Positions 10,672-21,891 are shown, counted from the first letter of the stretch. The stretch: DNA of 64,000 bases from Porphyra umbilicalis (GCA_002049455.2 KV918997.1:60501-124500), one strand, 5' to 3'. Notes: a model not told the origin generated them from the sequence alone. Program-made: numbers and translations.

Positions 10672-11728
10672 GCGGGGCGGCAGCATTGTGGATCAAAGGT
10701 TTTTTTTCCCGCTGGGCAGGGTTTTTTTTGGAAACACTCTCCCTACGATAAATGAGTGTGCGGCAGTGTAGCACGACTATCAGTTGACCGTGGGGTGGTG
10801 TACAGCTGATGCATTGCCACTCGGAGACGGCGCATTGCCTACCTGTGTGCGTGACAACCGTATTCGGCTAGGTAGCGACCGACAGATAGCAGGCGTTTTG
10901 CCACGGCGCTTCTTGGGCTGCGTGAGTGCGGAAACGTACGCCCTTCAGGTCCTGGCGACTGTGCACCACGCCTCCAAAGATGCGAGACTTGCTCTCACAA
11001 CAGGGACACAGGGGTCTGAGTCAGTGCGCGGCAAAGTCACGCCCGTGCGTGTTGTAGGAGCCACTACTTGCGCGATGTGAAGACGATTCAGCACTTTCGA
11101 TAAATATTAAAGGTGGATTCCAAATGTGCCATCCTGTCCCGTACGTGTATTTGCTGCTGACACAGCGAGATCTGCACGCGTTGCCAGAGTCCATGTCATG
11201 CGAGCGTGCAACTGCACAGTTTTCCTGTACATTTACCGCAAGGTTCCTAACAGAAGTCATTAACTAACTAGGCACATTGGCGCGAGCGAGCTACATCGGA
11301 CGCCAGCACCAAGACCAAAAGGTTTTTCGTTGACTTGGCCCAGCAGCCCACGCAGGCACTGCTCTTAAAGACCTGCGTGTCATATCTGCGGGGCGCGTGG
11401 CGGTGCGGCGACGTTATTCCACACCATGTACTGCAAGCGTTCACGACAAGGCAAGGCAACCATCAATGTTACTGCTGATTAGGAAAAAAAACCGTGTCGG
11501 GAAAAACAAACCTTTACTGTTGCAGTCGTGCATGTCATGCAGCGTACAAGGCAACCAACCACAAAGAAAATAAGCACAGCTACGCAGTCGATCATCCAGC
11601 TTGGCCATGTCCTTGGCCATCAAAGCAAAGTTCAAAGAAAGAGAGTCACAGGCTGCGCACATACTCAAGCAGTCCATGATGCAAGTTGTAGGTCCATGTC
11701 CTCGGCCGAGATACCAATGGCCTTCCGG
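10672..11728. other. Spacer between the two Harbinger-type genes
   Basis: The transposase (+) and the Myb/SANT-like gene (-) end towards each other across this stretch. Open frames are short and I could not support a gene. Runs of T at 10701-10708 and 10724-10731 follow the transposase end. Confidence 0.35.
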
Positions 11729-13702
11729 CTAGGGCTCCTCCTCGTCTGCCTCTTCGCTGCTCGATGCACCACCGTTGTTCCAGTCGTCCCAGTCCATGGT
11801 GTCCAGGATGCGCGAGTCCACGTCGAAGCCGGCGGCGCCGGCCATCTCCTCAAAGCGGCGCCGCTTGGTTTCCTGCGCAGCACGGCCGCGCGCCAGGTGC
11901 ACACGACGCTAAGTCGGTAGCGGGGGGCGGGCATCCGAGACACTGGCGCTGTCGATCACACGCCGCGGGTCTTGGCCGACAGATACCTCCCCGCCTTGGT
12001 CCGTCTCCTCGTCACAGCCGTTGCCATGGCTTGCGTCCCCGTCCCCAGCGTCGTTAGTGTTGCCGGTGGTCAAATGTTGCGAGGAAATCAGCTCCGCGGC
12101 CGCGCGTGCGGCCTCAACGGTTTTCGCCGGGGCTGCCGCCGTCGGTAAAGGCGGCGGGAATGTGGTGCGGCTCGCCGCGCGCGTACGCTCTATTCGAAGA
12201 GGGGGGGTCGCGTCCGCCGAGTCGTCATCACTCTCGGAGACCGTCCCCTCCTCCTCGTCATCCGATGACGCTCGTCCGCTGTTGCGTCCTCCGCGCCCAA
12301 GTCGAGCTCCGCGGCCACGACCGCGGCCGCGACTACGGCCACCTCGGCCACCAAAAGCGCCTACCGCAGCGCACCGACCGCCGCCACGTCCAGCTCCGCG
12401 CTCGCCACCAACAAAGCCCCCGCGCCCTCGGCCACGCCTACCGCAGTTTCCCCTGGGGGAAGCGGCTTCAGCGGCTGCTGTGGCCGCATAAAGTCGCCCC
12501 TGCAGTGCCGCCTCCTCATCGGCGTCTGAAGCGTTGGCATTGGCCGCGGGAAGGCCATCAGCATCCTGCAGCCGACGGCGCATCTCCCGCGCCCACCACT
12601 TCCGACCCTTGTCGGAGTTGGCCGCTGCCGGGGAAGACCGGAAGGCGATTTCGGCGCGGTCTGCTGCCGACCTGGCCAAAGAGTTGAGCGCCACAGTGTT
12701 GGCAACAGCTTCACGCTGCAGGGTGGCTTCCATGCGGGAAGATGCCTTGGCGGCCTTGTTACCGACAGGCCGTTCTTGAAAGACGCTCCTCTTGCGATAA
12801 CGCCGGCCACGCGCGTAGGTTGAGCCGCTTGGGCCCATGCTCACGTCCTCGTCCTCGTCCGACAGGCCGTCGAGAGAATCCTCATCACACAGTTCCGCAC
12901 CCAATGCACCGTGCGGGCTGGGAAATCGGTGTGACGCACGCATAGCCGCGACAGTAGCGGCGCCACTAAAGCGGTCCAGCCGCAGCAGGATCCTCCAGTA
13001 GGGCAGTGCAGGGCACTTGAGCGTTGCCAAGACCTTGGCCTTAAAGACCTCGTAGGGGCTCAGGCCGTTGTACTTGGCAACGGTGGCGTTGAACAGGTCC
13101 GACGGCGTCGGGTTGCCCGTGAGCTTGGCGTTGAGGACCGACACGTACAAGTTCTTGAAGATCTCGACGATGGGGAAGATGTTGTACTTACGCTCCTTGT
13201 AAATGGCCATCGTCGAGCGCGCGCGGCTTCGCTTCACTTGAGGCAGGGTGTCAGGCAACCTAGCACGAAAACGGCCGCAGAAGTCGCTCTTGAACATCTC
13301 CATCCGCTGGTCTGTGCCCACCTCGGAGTTGAGCGTCGCCTCGACGTAGAAGGCACAAAGCACCTTACGCTCGTCGCGAATCCACCCGACGCCGCGAGTT
13401 GCGCGCGAGCCTCCCGTCCCTGGGTCCCGAGCAAGGTTGGAAACAGGACCATACTATATTGGGTCCTCCTCTGGCTCCTCCTCCGGCCCGGTCGCGGTGC
13501 CGTGCTCGGCGTTCTCACCGACGGGGCCGGCACGGTAGTCGGCAGCAACAGGGGGGGAAGTTCGTAAAGACGGGCGCACAGGCGGGGCGGTAGGTGCAGA
13601 AGGGAGCACACGGAAGGTCGACGGGCGTACAGAGGAGATCTCATCAATGCTGTCGTCGTCAAGGCCAGAAGACGGGGGGGGGGTGGCGTCGGAGCCGGCC
13701 AT
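11729..13702 (-). pseudogene. Myb/SANT-like (NAM-associated type) partner protein of a Harbinger element, with in-frame TAGs
   Basis: The start MAGSD (13702) leads into an acidic/Pro-rich head. Then comes a block typical of plant NAM-associated/Myb-SANT-like Harbinger partners: WIRDERKVLCAFYVEATLN..VGTDQRMEMF, K..YNIFPIVEIFKNLYV and KYNGLSPYEVFKAKVL. A Gly/Arg-rich RGG-like region follows (about 12290-12470), then an acidic SSDDEEEG stretch and a tail QETKRRRFEEMAGAAGF ending in an acidic cluster at TAG 11729-11731. Such proteins bind element ends and help import the transposase. In-frame TAG codons occur at 13454-13456 and 11909-11911 with coding-like sequence on both sides. The second could be removed by a 78-nt, frame-preserving intron (GTATCTGTC...GACTTAG). 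The first has no plausible intron of that kind. No TGA or TAA interrupts the frame. Confidence 0.65.
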
Positions 13703-13909
13703 GCTTTTGCCGCAATGGTGCTGCCGAGCGGAGGGGTTGGTGTCGGTGTTGGTGTCGGCCATGCCTTGGCCGCATTGCAGTCGCTCTTGGTCTATGTCTT
13801 GCACGTGGTGAAGGTCCCGAACGCGTTCTTTTCCTTGCTCTCGACCTTGATGTGGCACAGAGGCGACGTCCTCACTGCCACGGCCGAGCACAAGCCGGCC
13901 GGAAAAGCG

Positions 13910-14710
13910 CTAGAGTCGGCGGCGTGAGGGAAGCGGTCCCAACTGCTGCGGCTCCCACCACTCGGGCGGCTGCGGCTTGTTCGCGTCGATCCAGCGCAGG
14001 CCACGCACGCCGTCAGCGTCTGGCTACGTCGATACTTGCACCCGGCGCGGTGGCACCTTTGCCTCTGCGGCCGCGCGCTTGGCGTCCTCGACGCGCACGT
14101 ACGCCTCCCACTTCACGTAATGAACCCACCCAATCTCGTCCGGGGGCGTTTTGACAATTGGCGGTGACGCCCAAGGGCACGGAAACCACGGAGGACAGGT
14201 AGGGTGGGCCGGCCCGACAGTGACGGCGAGGCGGCACACGTAGCAAAGGCGGCGATGAGCACGCCGCTGCGCTGCGCGGCTCAAGTAGCCGCCCGTGCTG
14301 CCAACCCAGCGCCACCCCCAGCCTGGATGAGCCAAAGGCCGACGCGCCCACGGGCACGGGCACCCCTCAGGGCAGATGGAGACGCTCGAGGTGACGCTCT
14401 GCGCGCGCTTGCACTCAGTGCAAATACTCCTCAGGCCGCGCTGCAGCTGGGCCTTGGTGATGCCACGAGCGGGGGGCCCATGGGCTGGCCGTGGCGTGTA
14501 GGCGAGAGCGTCCTTCTCAGCAGGCTCAGTAGGCCCCGCACGAGAGCCCGTGCCCGAGCCCGATGGCTCCGGCACGGAGGGCACAGAGCAGGCGGGGGCC
14601 GCAGGCGAAGAGTTAACGCGGGGTGAGGAGCTGTAGAGGGGTGCCGAGGCGGCTAGGGGGGTAAGAGACGAGTCTGCTGTCGAATCCGGCCCAGAATGCG
14701 AGTCCGGCAT
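13910..14710 (-). pseudogene. Uncharacterised Cys-rich protein gene with one in-frame TAG
   Basis: I do not recognise this protein. It starts MPDSHSGPDSTADSS (14710), has a Ser/Pro-rich head, then a Cys-rich region with spaced pairs (ICTECKRAQS, CPEGCPCPW, LCYVCRLAV, CPPWFPCPW) suggesting zinc binding. Helical WVHYVKWEAYVRVEDAKRAAAEAK follows, then a tail LRWIDANKPQPPEWWEPQQ to TAG 13910-13912. An in-frame TAG at 14024-14026 splits it just before DADGVRGLRWID. Frame and composition are maintained across it. It is oriented like the Myb/SANT-like gene, about 200 bp upstream of it and in the same reading frame, so it may be a third gene of the same element or the 5' part of one long gene. Confidence 0.5.
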
Positions 14711-17086
14711 GGTAATGCCGTAGCGCAGCACAACGTTGTACCACGAGGCAAAGCGTCACCAAGTGTAGTGCACCGAAGGGCAAACAGATCGCGTGCCTTC
14801 CGACATTAGAGGCAAAAAACGTCGGTGGTGGCGAGGTCGTGCGCAAACTAGCCGGTGGAGAGCCGCCGTTGACAGTGCCGCCACGCAAACGCAAACAGAG
14901 TCAAGGCGTCAGATGTGGGCACGCCGTGCAGTGGTCAAGTTGAGCACAGGGCGCGTGCGCGTATTGGCAGGGACGGGAGGGTTGGTGCGGCGGCGATAAC
15001 GCAAGCGGAACGAGTAAACAGGGATGTGCAATACCTCTCACGCTCTTTGCGTCGGCAAGCGGGAGGGGCGCGCATGGCTAACAGGGCGGGCATGGCGAAC
15101 GGGGAGCGAATGGCTAACCGGGCGCGGATGGCTTACCGGGCGCGGATGGCTAACGGGGCGCGGATGGCCCAGGGGCGCACACAGAGCTTAGCCTAGATGA
15201 CACCGCGCCCCCTCGCACGTTACCGTTGAATCACTGGCCAGGAGCGCCCTCGAACACGAGATTTAACGGGTGGCCCAGAAGCAGGCACTCAAGGTCGGGC
15301 CAACACAAGGGCCATGAGGGCTATAACCTCAGTTTCTGGAGACACTGACGAAACGCCGCCTGGGGGTTGTGACGGCGTTGCCTCGTGTCAGCCGTCTGGG
15401 GGCCCTTCGTCTAACCAATCGCATATGTCAAAAAAGCTGGAATGAGACGCTCGCTGGCGCGCCAGGAGTGTGCCGGGGTGCAGCCCTGCGCATGCGCCAC
15501 CTATCGGACAGCTGCAGGCCCAGGAGTGACGCGACAGTCTCCACATGCCTCCCCTTCTATCCCACCCAGCTCCTTTCGCGTGTTTCAAGGTATTGCGTGC
15601 GAGGACGCCCAATAGAGAGGCACCCCTGTCTTTGGCTCGCGCACACCACTATCGGGCTGAAGTGATCATGGCCAATCAGCCGTGGTGTTGGATGAGGAGC
15701 GCCACGCCTCTCGCCGCGCCTCGTCCTCGACGAGATATTCTGATCCCCAGCTGGGCCACGACATGAGGCTTCGCCCCAGACATACGACGGACGATTCGTA
15801 GAGTCTGACAGTTTGAAAAACCACCGGGCCTGGCCGAGGTGCTCTCATGACGCATCGTGGTGACGTCGCTGTCGCTCCGGCGGAGGGACGACAGCCAAGA
15901 TACAGAAATCACGTTGTCCACTGCATTGTCGTCCACTGATTGGGCATGGAAAAGTACACGTGTCCGTGCCAGGCGCTGCTCGTAACAAGATTCGCGCTCT
16001 CGGGCGTGCCCACAGCACTGCGCACTATTTCCATACGTCGCCATGGCGGCGCACCGGAGTGGAATCTTGTGCGATGCGTCACCAGGCCTTGCACGAGATC
16101 TGTTCTCCAATAGATGCGCTTCGCGACTCCACAGGGCGATAGGTGATGCAGATCACATGACGTTGTGTACTGACTGGTTAAATGTACGATTGCATCTGGG
16201 GACAACTTCTCACTGTAATCCGATCTCCTGCATTCTTGGTTGACGAGACGAGCAACACGCGCTCAGAGCCATCCGTCGACTTTGCTACTTTGTGTTCCGC
16301 TGTCTTTCCCCCGCGAGGCACTCAGAGCGTCACGGCCGCTCCGAAAGCTGCTGTAGGGGCGTGCTAGACCGAGGCGTTAGGCTCGTCATGCACTCCTGCC
16401 TACGTACTCAGGCATGGTTCTGCATTAACGGGGCCCCCTTTCATGGTTGCCCGGTGACGACCCGGGTTGGAAATTGGGGCTGATAGAGAACCTTGGGCCT
16501 GGCAGCAGGGAAACAGTTGGAAAGAGGTTGTGACAGGCGCCCGCCCGCCCCCCTCAGGTGCGACATACCTTCTTTCACACTACAAACGCAGCGCGCGGGA
16601 GGGAGCCGTGCGCCGCCAGTTGTGGAAATGAAAATACAGAGCCCTCTCCCCTCTGTGTACCGTGTCTTCGTGCTTGCTATCTGCGTTCCCCTTTCATCCC
16701 CTGTATATATAGCATACGGGACACTGTGGGACTGAAGTACACCCCTTGTATTTGGTGCATACGGGACACAGTGGGACAGAAAAATATCGAGAGACGCAAA
16801 CTACTCCTCGGAGCAGCGGCTTTGCCACTACACCACAGCGTCACAACCCACACAAGCATCAATCTAACAAAAAAACATGCACGACAGAGCGCGTCGAGCC
16901 TGTGTGGGCCCTCCCCCACCTACCACCAACCTGCTCATCATCAAAACGTCAATGCAAAGAAACAAAGCGAAGAAGAAGGCGGCCCGGCCTGGGCCCTCGC
17001 GGCCGGCTCGGCGAGGGCCACCTTCTCTCCTTCGTCATACTGACACGTCCATGACGACGTCGTCCGGTGCCGCGAGTTACTCAGCC
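14711..17086. other. Long stretch without a supported gene
   Basis: It holds the 18-bp tandem repeat at 15072-15177 and a partial direct repeat at 16716-16782 (GCATACGGGACACNGTGGGAC twice, 48 bp apart) beside a TATATATA motif (16703-16710). Other open frames are short and overlap on both strands. Confidence 0.35.
15072..15177 (+). repeat. 18-bp tandem repeat, six units
   Basis: Units of the type ATGGCTAACCGGGCGCGG repeat about six times with small changes, the last slightly shortened. In the plus frame it encodes a hexapeptide ladder (MANRAG, MANGER, MANRAR, MAYRAR, MANGAR) inside a 93-codon open frame (14915-15196). Whether that frame is expressed is unknown. Confidence 0.8.
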
Positions 17087-18415
17087 CTACACACCCTTCC
17101 CCGCGTCACGCACCTTGTCCTCTTCTGGCTTGCCCGCACGCCTGGCCTTGTTCAGAGCCGGATCGAATACGTCACGGTTGCCAGCCAGAGTCACGCCGAC
17201 AACGACAACGTCGTCGTCAGCATCACCGTCAGCTGTCGCTACGGCCGCTGCGCGTGAGGCCGTGCCGGCCTTGTGCGCATGGCCGACCGGGACGGAGCCG
17301 GCCTGCCACTCAGTCGTGAGTGAAGTAGAGCATAGATTGCACAAACAAGGCGTGGCCCTGCGCGTCGAGGCCACCGCCGTAGATGGAAGAACACCCTTTG
17401 CCTCGCCGCTGGTGGCGTCCAAAGCCGTGTCGCACGCCGCGTCCCAGCGGAGCGCGGCCCGGTAGGCCTTGGCCGCCCGCCACAGGTGCTTCTGCGCGTA
17501 GTGAACCTTGCTTGACATCAGGATGGCGCGCGTACGGTCGTCAATGGTGATGGCCTGGAGGTTGGCCGACTGAACCTCAAGCGGCGCCGCGACGGTGCCA
17601 ATTTCGTTCACGGCCTTCATGGCCGCCTCAAGCTGGGCGGCCGTGTACCCCTTGTCCAATGCGAGCTCGGCCGCCTTCACCTGCTGGGCCGTGATGTCAC
17701 CCGCGTCGTCGTCATTGTCAGCGGCGGTAGCTCCGACGGCCGCGCCTGCGGCCGTTTCGCGCTGGACCTTGACCTTCTTTCCGTGGACTACGTCGCCGTT
17801 CGACAGGCCGTCGGCGGCCTTGGGCTTGGTCCCGGTGCCGGCCTCGTCCAAGGCCGCTGCGCTCTCCCCCTTACTTTTCGTGTCACCCTCACACACAGGG
17901 ATCGAGACGGCAGGGGCGGCCTTGTTCTTGGTTCGGGTGCCGGCCTCGCCGGAGGCCGTCGCGCCTCTCTCCTTGAGACTCGAGCCGCTGACAGGGCTGC
18001 AGCCCGGCGAGGCGCCGCCCTTGACGTCAATGGCCTCGTTGAAGGCCAAACGCTCGTCATCGTGCGCCGCGTCGCGCGCTTCGCGACCATCGACTTGGCT
18101 GGCCTTGTTAGAGGCCACTCCGCCACTAGTAGCCTCCTCTTGAACGAGGACATCGTGGGCGGCTGCTACGGCGGCTGCTACGGAAACACCCTCCACGGCT
18201 CGGAGGTCGCCCCCACCATCGTTAGCCAGCTCACGCTCAGTGTCGGCCTCGTCCATGTCACCAGGCCGCCCAGTCGCCGCGTCGACAGCGCCGGATGAGC
18301 GAGCGTCGTCGCCGCCGTCTGCGCCGGCACGCCTCAGCGTGGCCGCGTGCGCGGCCACAAGTGTAGCGCGGAAAGCATTGAGGGGAGCGTCACCAGCCCC
18401 AGAGGGTAAAGCCAT
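17087..18415 (-). CDS. Acidic Ala-rich protein with NLS-like motif and palindrome-encoded repeats
   Basis: A 442-codon uninterrupted frame with a good start (GAGATGGCTTTACCC, MALPSGAGDAPLNAFRATLVAAH). I do not recognise a family. It is rich in Ala, Asp, Gly and Glu, and carries a basic NLS-like VHGKKVKVQRE near the middle and a helical segment (AELALDKGYTAAQLEAAMKAVNEIG, then KHLWRAAKAYRAALRW). Short motifs A-[SFL]-[DNG]-[EKQ]-A recur (FNEA, SNKA, SGEA, LDEA). Each is encoded by a 16-bp palindrome (see repeat entries). It ends KPEEDKVRDAGKGV at TAG 17087-17089. Further downstream in another frame APDDVVMDVSV then TGA looks like a coding tail, so the true 3' end may involve splicing. The gene at 19625-20203 on the same strand shares motif style and 3'-flank features and may be a paralogue. 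Confidence 0.6.
   Translation of the reverse strand: MALPSGAGDAPLNAFRATLVAAHAATLRRAGADGGDDARSSGAVDAATGRPGDMDEADTERELANDGGGDLRAVEGVSVAAAVAAAHDVLVQEEATSGGVASNKASQVDGREARDAAHDDERLAFNEAIDVKGGASPGCSPVSGSSLKERGATASGEAGTRTKNKAAPAVSIPVCEGDTKSKGESAAALDEAGTGTKPKAADGLSNGDVVHGKKVKVQRETAAGAAVGATAADNDDDAGDITAQQVKAAELALDKGYTAAQLEAAMKAVNEIGTVAAPLEVQSANLQAITIDDRTRAILMSSKVHYAQKHLWRAAKAYRAALRWDAACDTALDATSGEAKGVLPSTAVASTRRATPCLCNLCSTSLTTEWQAGSVPVGHAHKAGTASRAAAVATADGDADDDVVVVGVTLAGNRDVFDPALNKARRAGKPEEDKVRDAGKGV
17840..18116. repeat. Cluster of 16-bp palindromes GGCCTYGTYNRAGGCC, first gene
   Basis: Strict or near-strict copies lie at 17840-17855 (GGCCTCGTCCAAGGCC), 17942-17957 (GGCCTCGCCGGAGGCC), 18032-18047 (GGCCTCGTTGAAGGCC) and 18101-18116 (GGCCTTGTTAGAGGCC). 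Degenerate relatives occur at 17144, 17268 and 17614. All are in the same orientation and in the same phase of the minus-strand gene. Confidence 0.8.
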
Positions 18416-19615
18416 CTCTGCTCGTCAGGTGACGTGCGCTCGAAGGACTGTTGAATGCACGCTGCAAAACGTTGAGAGCACAGAACGACGACGCAGCTCG
18501 AGAGCTTGCGCAGACGGTGGGCATCGGCCGTGCTAAAAGCAATCGCCGGCCGACCTCCCCCTCGTCAGCGACCCCACGGAAACCCCCAGTCTAACAGTGC
18601 CCGCTCCCCACTGAGCGGGCTGTGGCACGTTGGCATACAGCCAAGCCGCGTGAGCCAGTAATACAGTGGCCCGATGGTCTTGCATAGAGACGTTCACTGG
18701 AGCCTGCCTTTAAGCCATGTCAGTCCAACACAGGCCCTTTGACGACTTTCGCACCGCGCCAGGACCCTCCTCCAATACAGGGCCCACAAAATTTCCAACA
18801 ACTAAACTGTCTACTCAGCGGGCTGTTGCCACCGTCAATTGTGTCACAAGTGCCGAGCCCTCAGTGGATTCCCCCTTCTTTATGGCGAGGCTCGTGAGGT
18901 ACCTCTCTAGTCCCCGCGCAACGTATCATTGGTAGCCGTGCGCTGCGGCTCACGCAACGCTACAGAGCTGCCCAGCATCGTACTCGGTGCTGGCACCTCA
19001 TTAAACGAGTCGGGCGGCTGGTTCGTTGGAATCCAGTCGACAGGATGGCACTCCCCAAACGCCCACGACTTGATTTGAAAAACGGTTCCCTGACACGGAT
19101 CAAAGAGATTTTTATCCAGATATTAAAAATAGGTTCCGTGATGTTCGAGTCTGATTGGCTGCTCACAACTGGTCCCGAGCTCTGAAACGCTGCTCTGATC
19201 TCTCGTCAACGTCGTGTCTTTCGTCTCTCCGTGCTTCGTCTGGCACAGCTATCTCCCCATCAAACGACCTGTGCGCCCCCCCTCACACGGGGTCCTCGGT
19301 CTTCCTTCTATTCATACCAGAAGATACGAGAGAGCGCCTGCAAGAAACTCGTTTGCCTACCTCATGCGTGTGCACTGCACGTCTCGTATTGCAACCCCTT
19401 TGGAACAGAGAAAAAATACAGAAAGGAAGAACGCATTCACTGCAGGCACGTCACTTGCCCCACCGTTCGTCTCTCACCCGCCCACCGCCTCTTCCGCGCC
19501 TATCAAGTACAAAGAAAAGCAACACAATGTTGAGGCAGGTGGCCCGGCATGGACCCCCTCCAAAGGCCTGAAAAAGGCCAACGAATTTGCGCATAGCATT
19601 TTGGGAGTCGCTTTC
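18416..19615. other. Intergenic stretch between the two related genes
   Basis: No gene is supported. A pyrimidine-rich, less GC-rich part at 19200-19540 resembles the sequence downstream of the 17087-18415 gene (phrases like AAAGAAAAGCAACACAATG versus AAAGAAACAAAGCG). This suggests that the two genes share related 3' flanks. One palindrome-like GGCCTGAAAAAGGCC lies at 19565-19579. Confidence 0.35.
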
Positions 19616-20033
19616 GGCCTTGTCTTAGGCCGCGTTCTTCTCGACCTTGACCTTCTTTTGAGTTTTGCAGTTGGGAGCGGCGGCGTCACCGTCGGCACCG
19701 CGCTTGATGGCGCTGCTGGCCTGGTTCGAGGCCATGCCACCACCTCCGTCAGGACTCCCAAGCGAGGCGCCTTCCCAAAAAGCCAGGTCGGCGCTCGAAA
19801 GGCAGTCAAAATCCTTGCACTTGGTCTCTGGACCGGCCTTGTCGTCAGCCGCGCCTGTGCTGCTCACTGCGGGCGTACCTGGCGTGTACAGGTACATCTC
19901 CTCCGCCGTCGGCAGTCCGTGCTTGCCCTTGATATCAGCAAGACTCTCGGCCTTGTCGGAGGCCGGCAGGTCCGTCGTGCAGCTGCCGCCTGACGCCTTG
20001 TTCCGCGCGTCATAGTCGGCCTCGTCCGAGGCC
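19616..20033. repeat. Cluster of 16-bp palindromes GGCCTYGTYNRAGGCC, second gene
   Basis: Copies at 19616-19631 (GGCCTTGTCTTAGGCC), 19718-19733 (GGCCTGGTTCGAGGCC), 19949-19964 (GGCCTTGTCGGAGGCC) and 20018-20033 (GGCCTCGTCCGAGGCC). The first overlaps the stop codon of the gene, so the motif is not confined to coding sequence. Confidence 0.8.
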
Positions 20034-20203
20034 GCCGCCATGCTCATACGAGTCGCCTCTACCAATCGGCAACGCTGCTGAGCCGCTTTGGCCTGCTGCG
20101 CCAGAATAGCAGGGAGCCGACGGGCACACTCTCGTGCCGCGGCTCGAGCGCGCTTAAGCGCGGCCGCGCGGGCAGCCGAGGCCGCTTCGTCCATGACAAT
20201 CAC
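19625..20203 (-). CDS. Small acidic/basic protein with NLS-like C-terminus, relative of 17087-18415
   Basis: A 192-codon open frame beginning MIVMDEAASAARAAALKRAR. The first 60 residues form a strongly helical Ala/Arg-rich segment (ARECARRLPAILAQQAKAAQQ). The middle is acidic with SDEAD, RNKASGG, SDKAE and SNQAS motifs, each encoded by the recurrent palindrome. The end is basic (CKTQKKVKVEKNAA, NLS-like), finishing at TAA 19625-19627. The KKVKV tail and motif style resemble the larger gene 1.2 kb away on the same strand. I know no family. Nuclear localisation is inferred only from the basic tail. Confidence 0.55.
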   Translation of the reverse strand: MIVMDEAASAARAAALKRARAAARECARRLPAILAQQAKAAQQRCRLVEATRMSMAAASDEADYDARNKASGGSCTTDLPASDKAESLADIKGKHGLPTAEEMYLYTPGTPAVSSTGAADDKAGPETKCKDFDCLSSADLAFWEGASLGSPDGGGGMASNQASSAIKRGADGDAAAPNCKTQKKVKVEKNAA

Positions 20204-21891
20204 AGAGGAGCAGCCGCGTGGGTGGGAGGGATCCTTGACTAAGCAGACGACTTGCAGGGCGCGCTAGCGCGTCGTGCTTCGTTGCGTATGTGCACCGCGA
20301 GACCGCTCTGAACAGGGCTAGCTGTATGTGCGATTGCACGCGGCGATGCTCGGCCCTAAAACGGCGGCAGTGACAGATGCCCCCAGTGTTGCTCGTCTCG
20401 AGCTCCGAGGCTGCGTCAGCATCCCTCAGGTTTTGCTCGGTGAGTTCCAAGCGTCGGAGCGACCGCGGTTGCCGCCACCCCAGTGCGAGTGAATGCCACA
20501 GGCCCCCACATTCGCGTTGGGCGGGGAAGGACGTCACGGCCGCGGATCCGTTTCCAACTTCAACCAGCTCGGCTGTCGGGCCGCCGACACCGTCATCGGC
20601 GCTGCACGTGCCCTGCTCTGAGTGACTCGCCAAGCCGTGGTACGTCGCTCCGGCCGAGCTTCGCGCTCCCCCTGGCAACTTATTCCGTGCCTGCGCTTCC
20701 GAGATGAAATTAGGTCGAACGTGTCACCGTTCTGAGCACCGCGCTGCACAGGATATGCCCTGAGACACGTTGTGATCATGAAACTGGCACCTATTCGCGT
20801 GACGATGGCCTCCATGCCAGATTCTGTTCCCAATAGGCTTCGTGTCATAGTTTTTCGCAACGATCGGGCTACGATCGCCCATGCACACAGCTGCGATTGC
20901 CCATCGACACGCGACGTGCGCGGCAAAGTCAACTGGGGCGTCTGGGACAGTTGAGTTCGGAAGGTCACAACCATCAACACGCGCTCTCATTTCCGCATGT
21001 AGAAATAATCTAGCCTACCCTTTTTAGAAGTACATGGCCTCTGTCAGCATCAGTTCGGAAAGGCTCGACGCCAGTTCGACACCCAATGAATCAACAACAC
21101 GTTCGATTTTGTGGCGCTCTTAAAAAATTCGGAAGCGGCTCGATGCGGACGTTGTTGGCGCTGCTTTAAGAGCATTGTTAACAATGAGATGCTATCCCCA
21201 TATTCACGCCACGTTGCACAACGTGTCCCATTAAGCCCCTGAAGTCCGATGTAACACCACTTTTCAGACGAAAAAGCCCTTTTTTTGTTCGGGCCATGGA
21301 AATCGAACTACCTACTTGATTCTGGCTTCCGCTGACCAAGAATAGCTGTGCGGCTGTCGCTTTTCTATTTCGAGTCGGAATAGCTTTTAGGATAGACGAG
21401 GCTATCTCACGGGGGCCTCTGATTGGCCCATGTGATGGATCAACGACCCGTTTCACAGCAAATAGTAGCACGTGGCTGCAACGTGTGCGCCACGTCTGCA
21501 AGATTGACTGCCAGTTTCTTCTGGGCAGAGGTGGTGGAAACGTCCGCAAGAGCTGTCGTGCATGGCAATGGTCCTACAGTGACGTCCTTCTAGGCATGGT
21601 CGTCATCAAGTGCTGCACATTTTGACCTGTTTCTTTGTCCGTCTGCCGACGAGCGTTCTCTGCGCCTTAGTTATGGTTGATACGGCTGCTCACCACAGTT
21701 GTCATCTGCCGCTGCAGTGAATCAAGTCCTGGCAGAAAATATCGTCTTGATCGGGCCCAGACAAGGCCTGGTGTAAGGAAACCTGCAGGTACTTAGGCTC
21801 ATGACAGCACAGCAGCCAACCGCTGACGTACATGTGGCTGTCTAAGGACGCGGAATTGGTTCTAGAATGGAATAGCGGTTTGCGATAGCCT
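20204..21891. other. No gene assigned
   Basis: Short conflicting open frames only. A small palindrome CATTGTTAACAATG lies at 21173-21186. The stretch from about 20960 to 21900 is AT-richer than its surroundings. Confidence 0.3.

Noticed and set aside
13594-14154. Plus-strand open frames opposite the Myb/SANT-like and Cys-rich genes
   Set aside because: They are shadows in GC-rich DNA; the minus-strand frame has recognisable motifs and continuous composition.
11729-14710. Nuclear code with TAG as a sense codon
   Set aside because: Too strong a claim: host genes (copine, cytochrome b5) end at TAG in the right place, and TGA and TAA also interrupt other decayed frames. Kept only as an observation about stop distribution.
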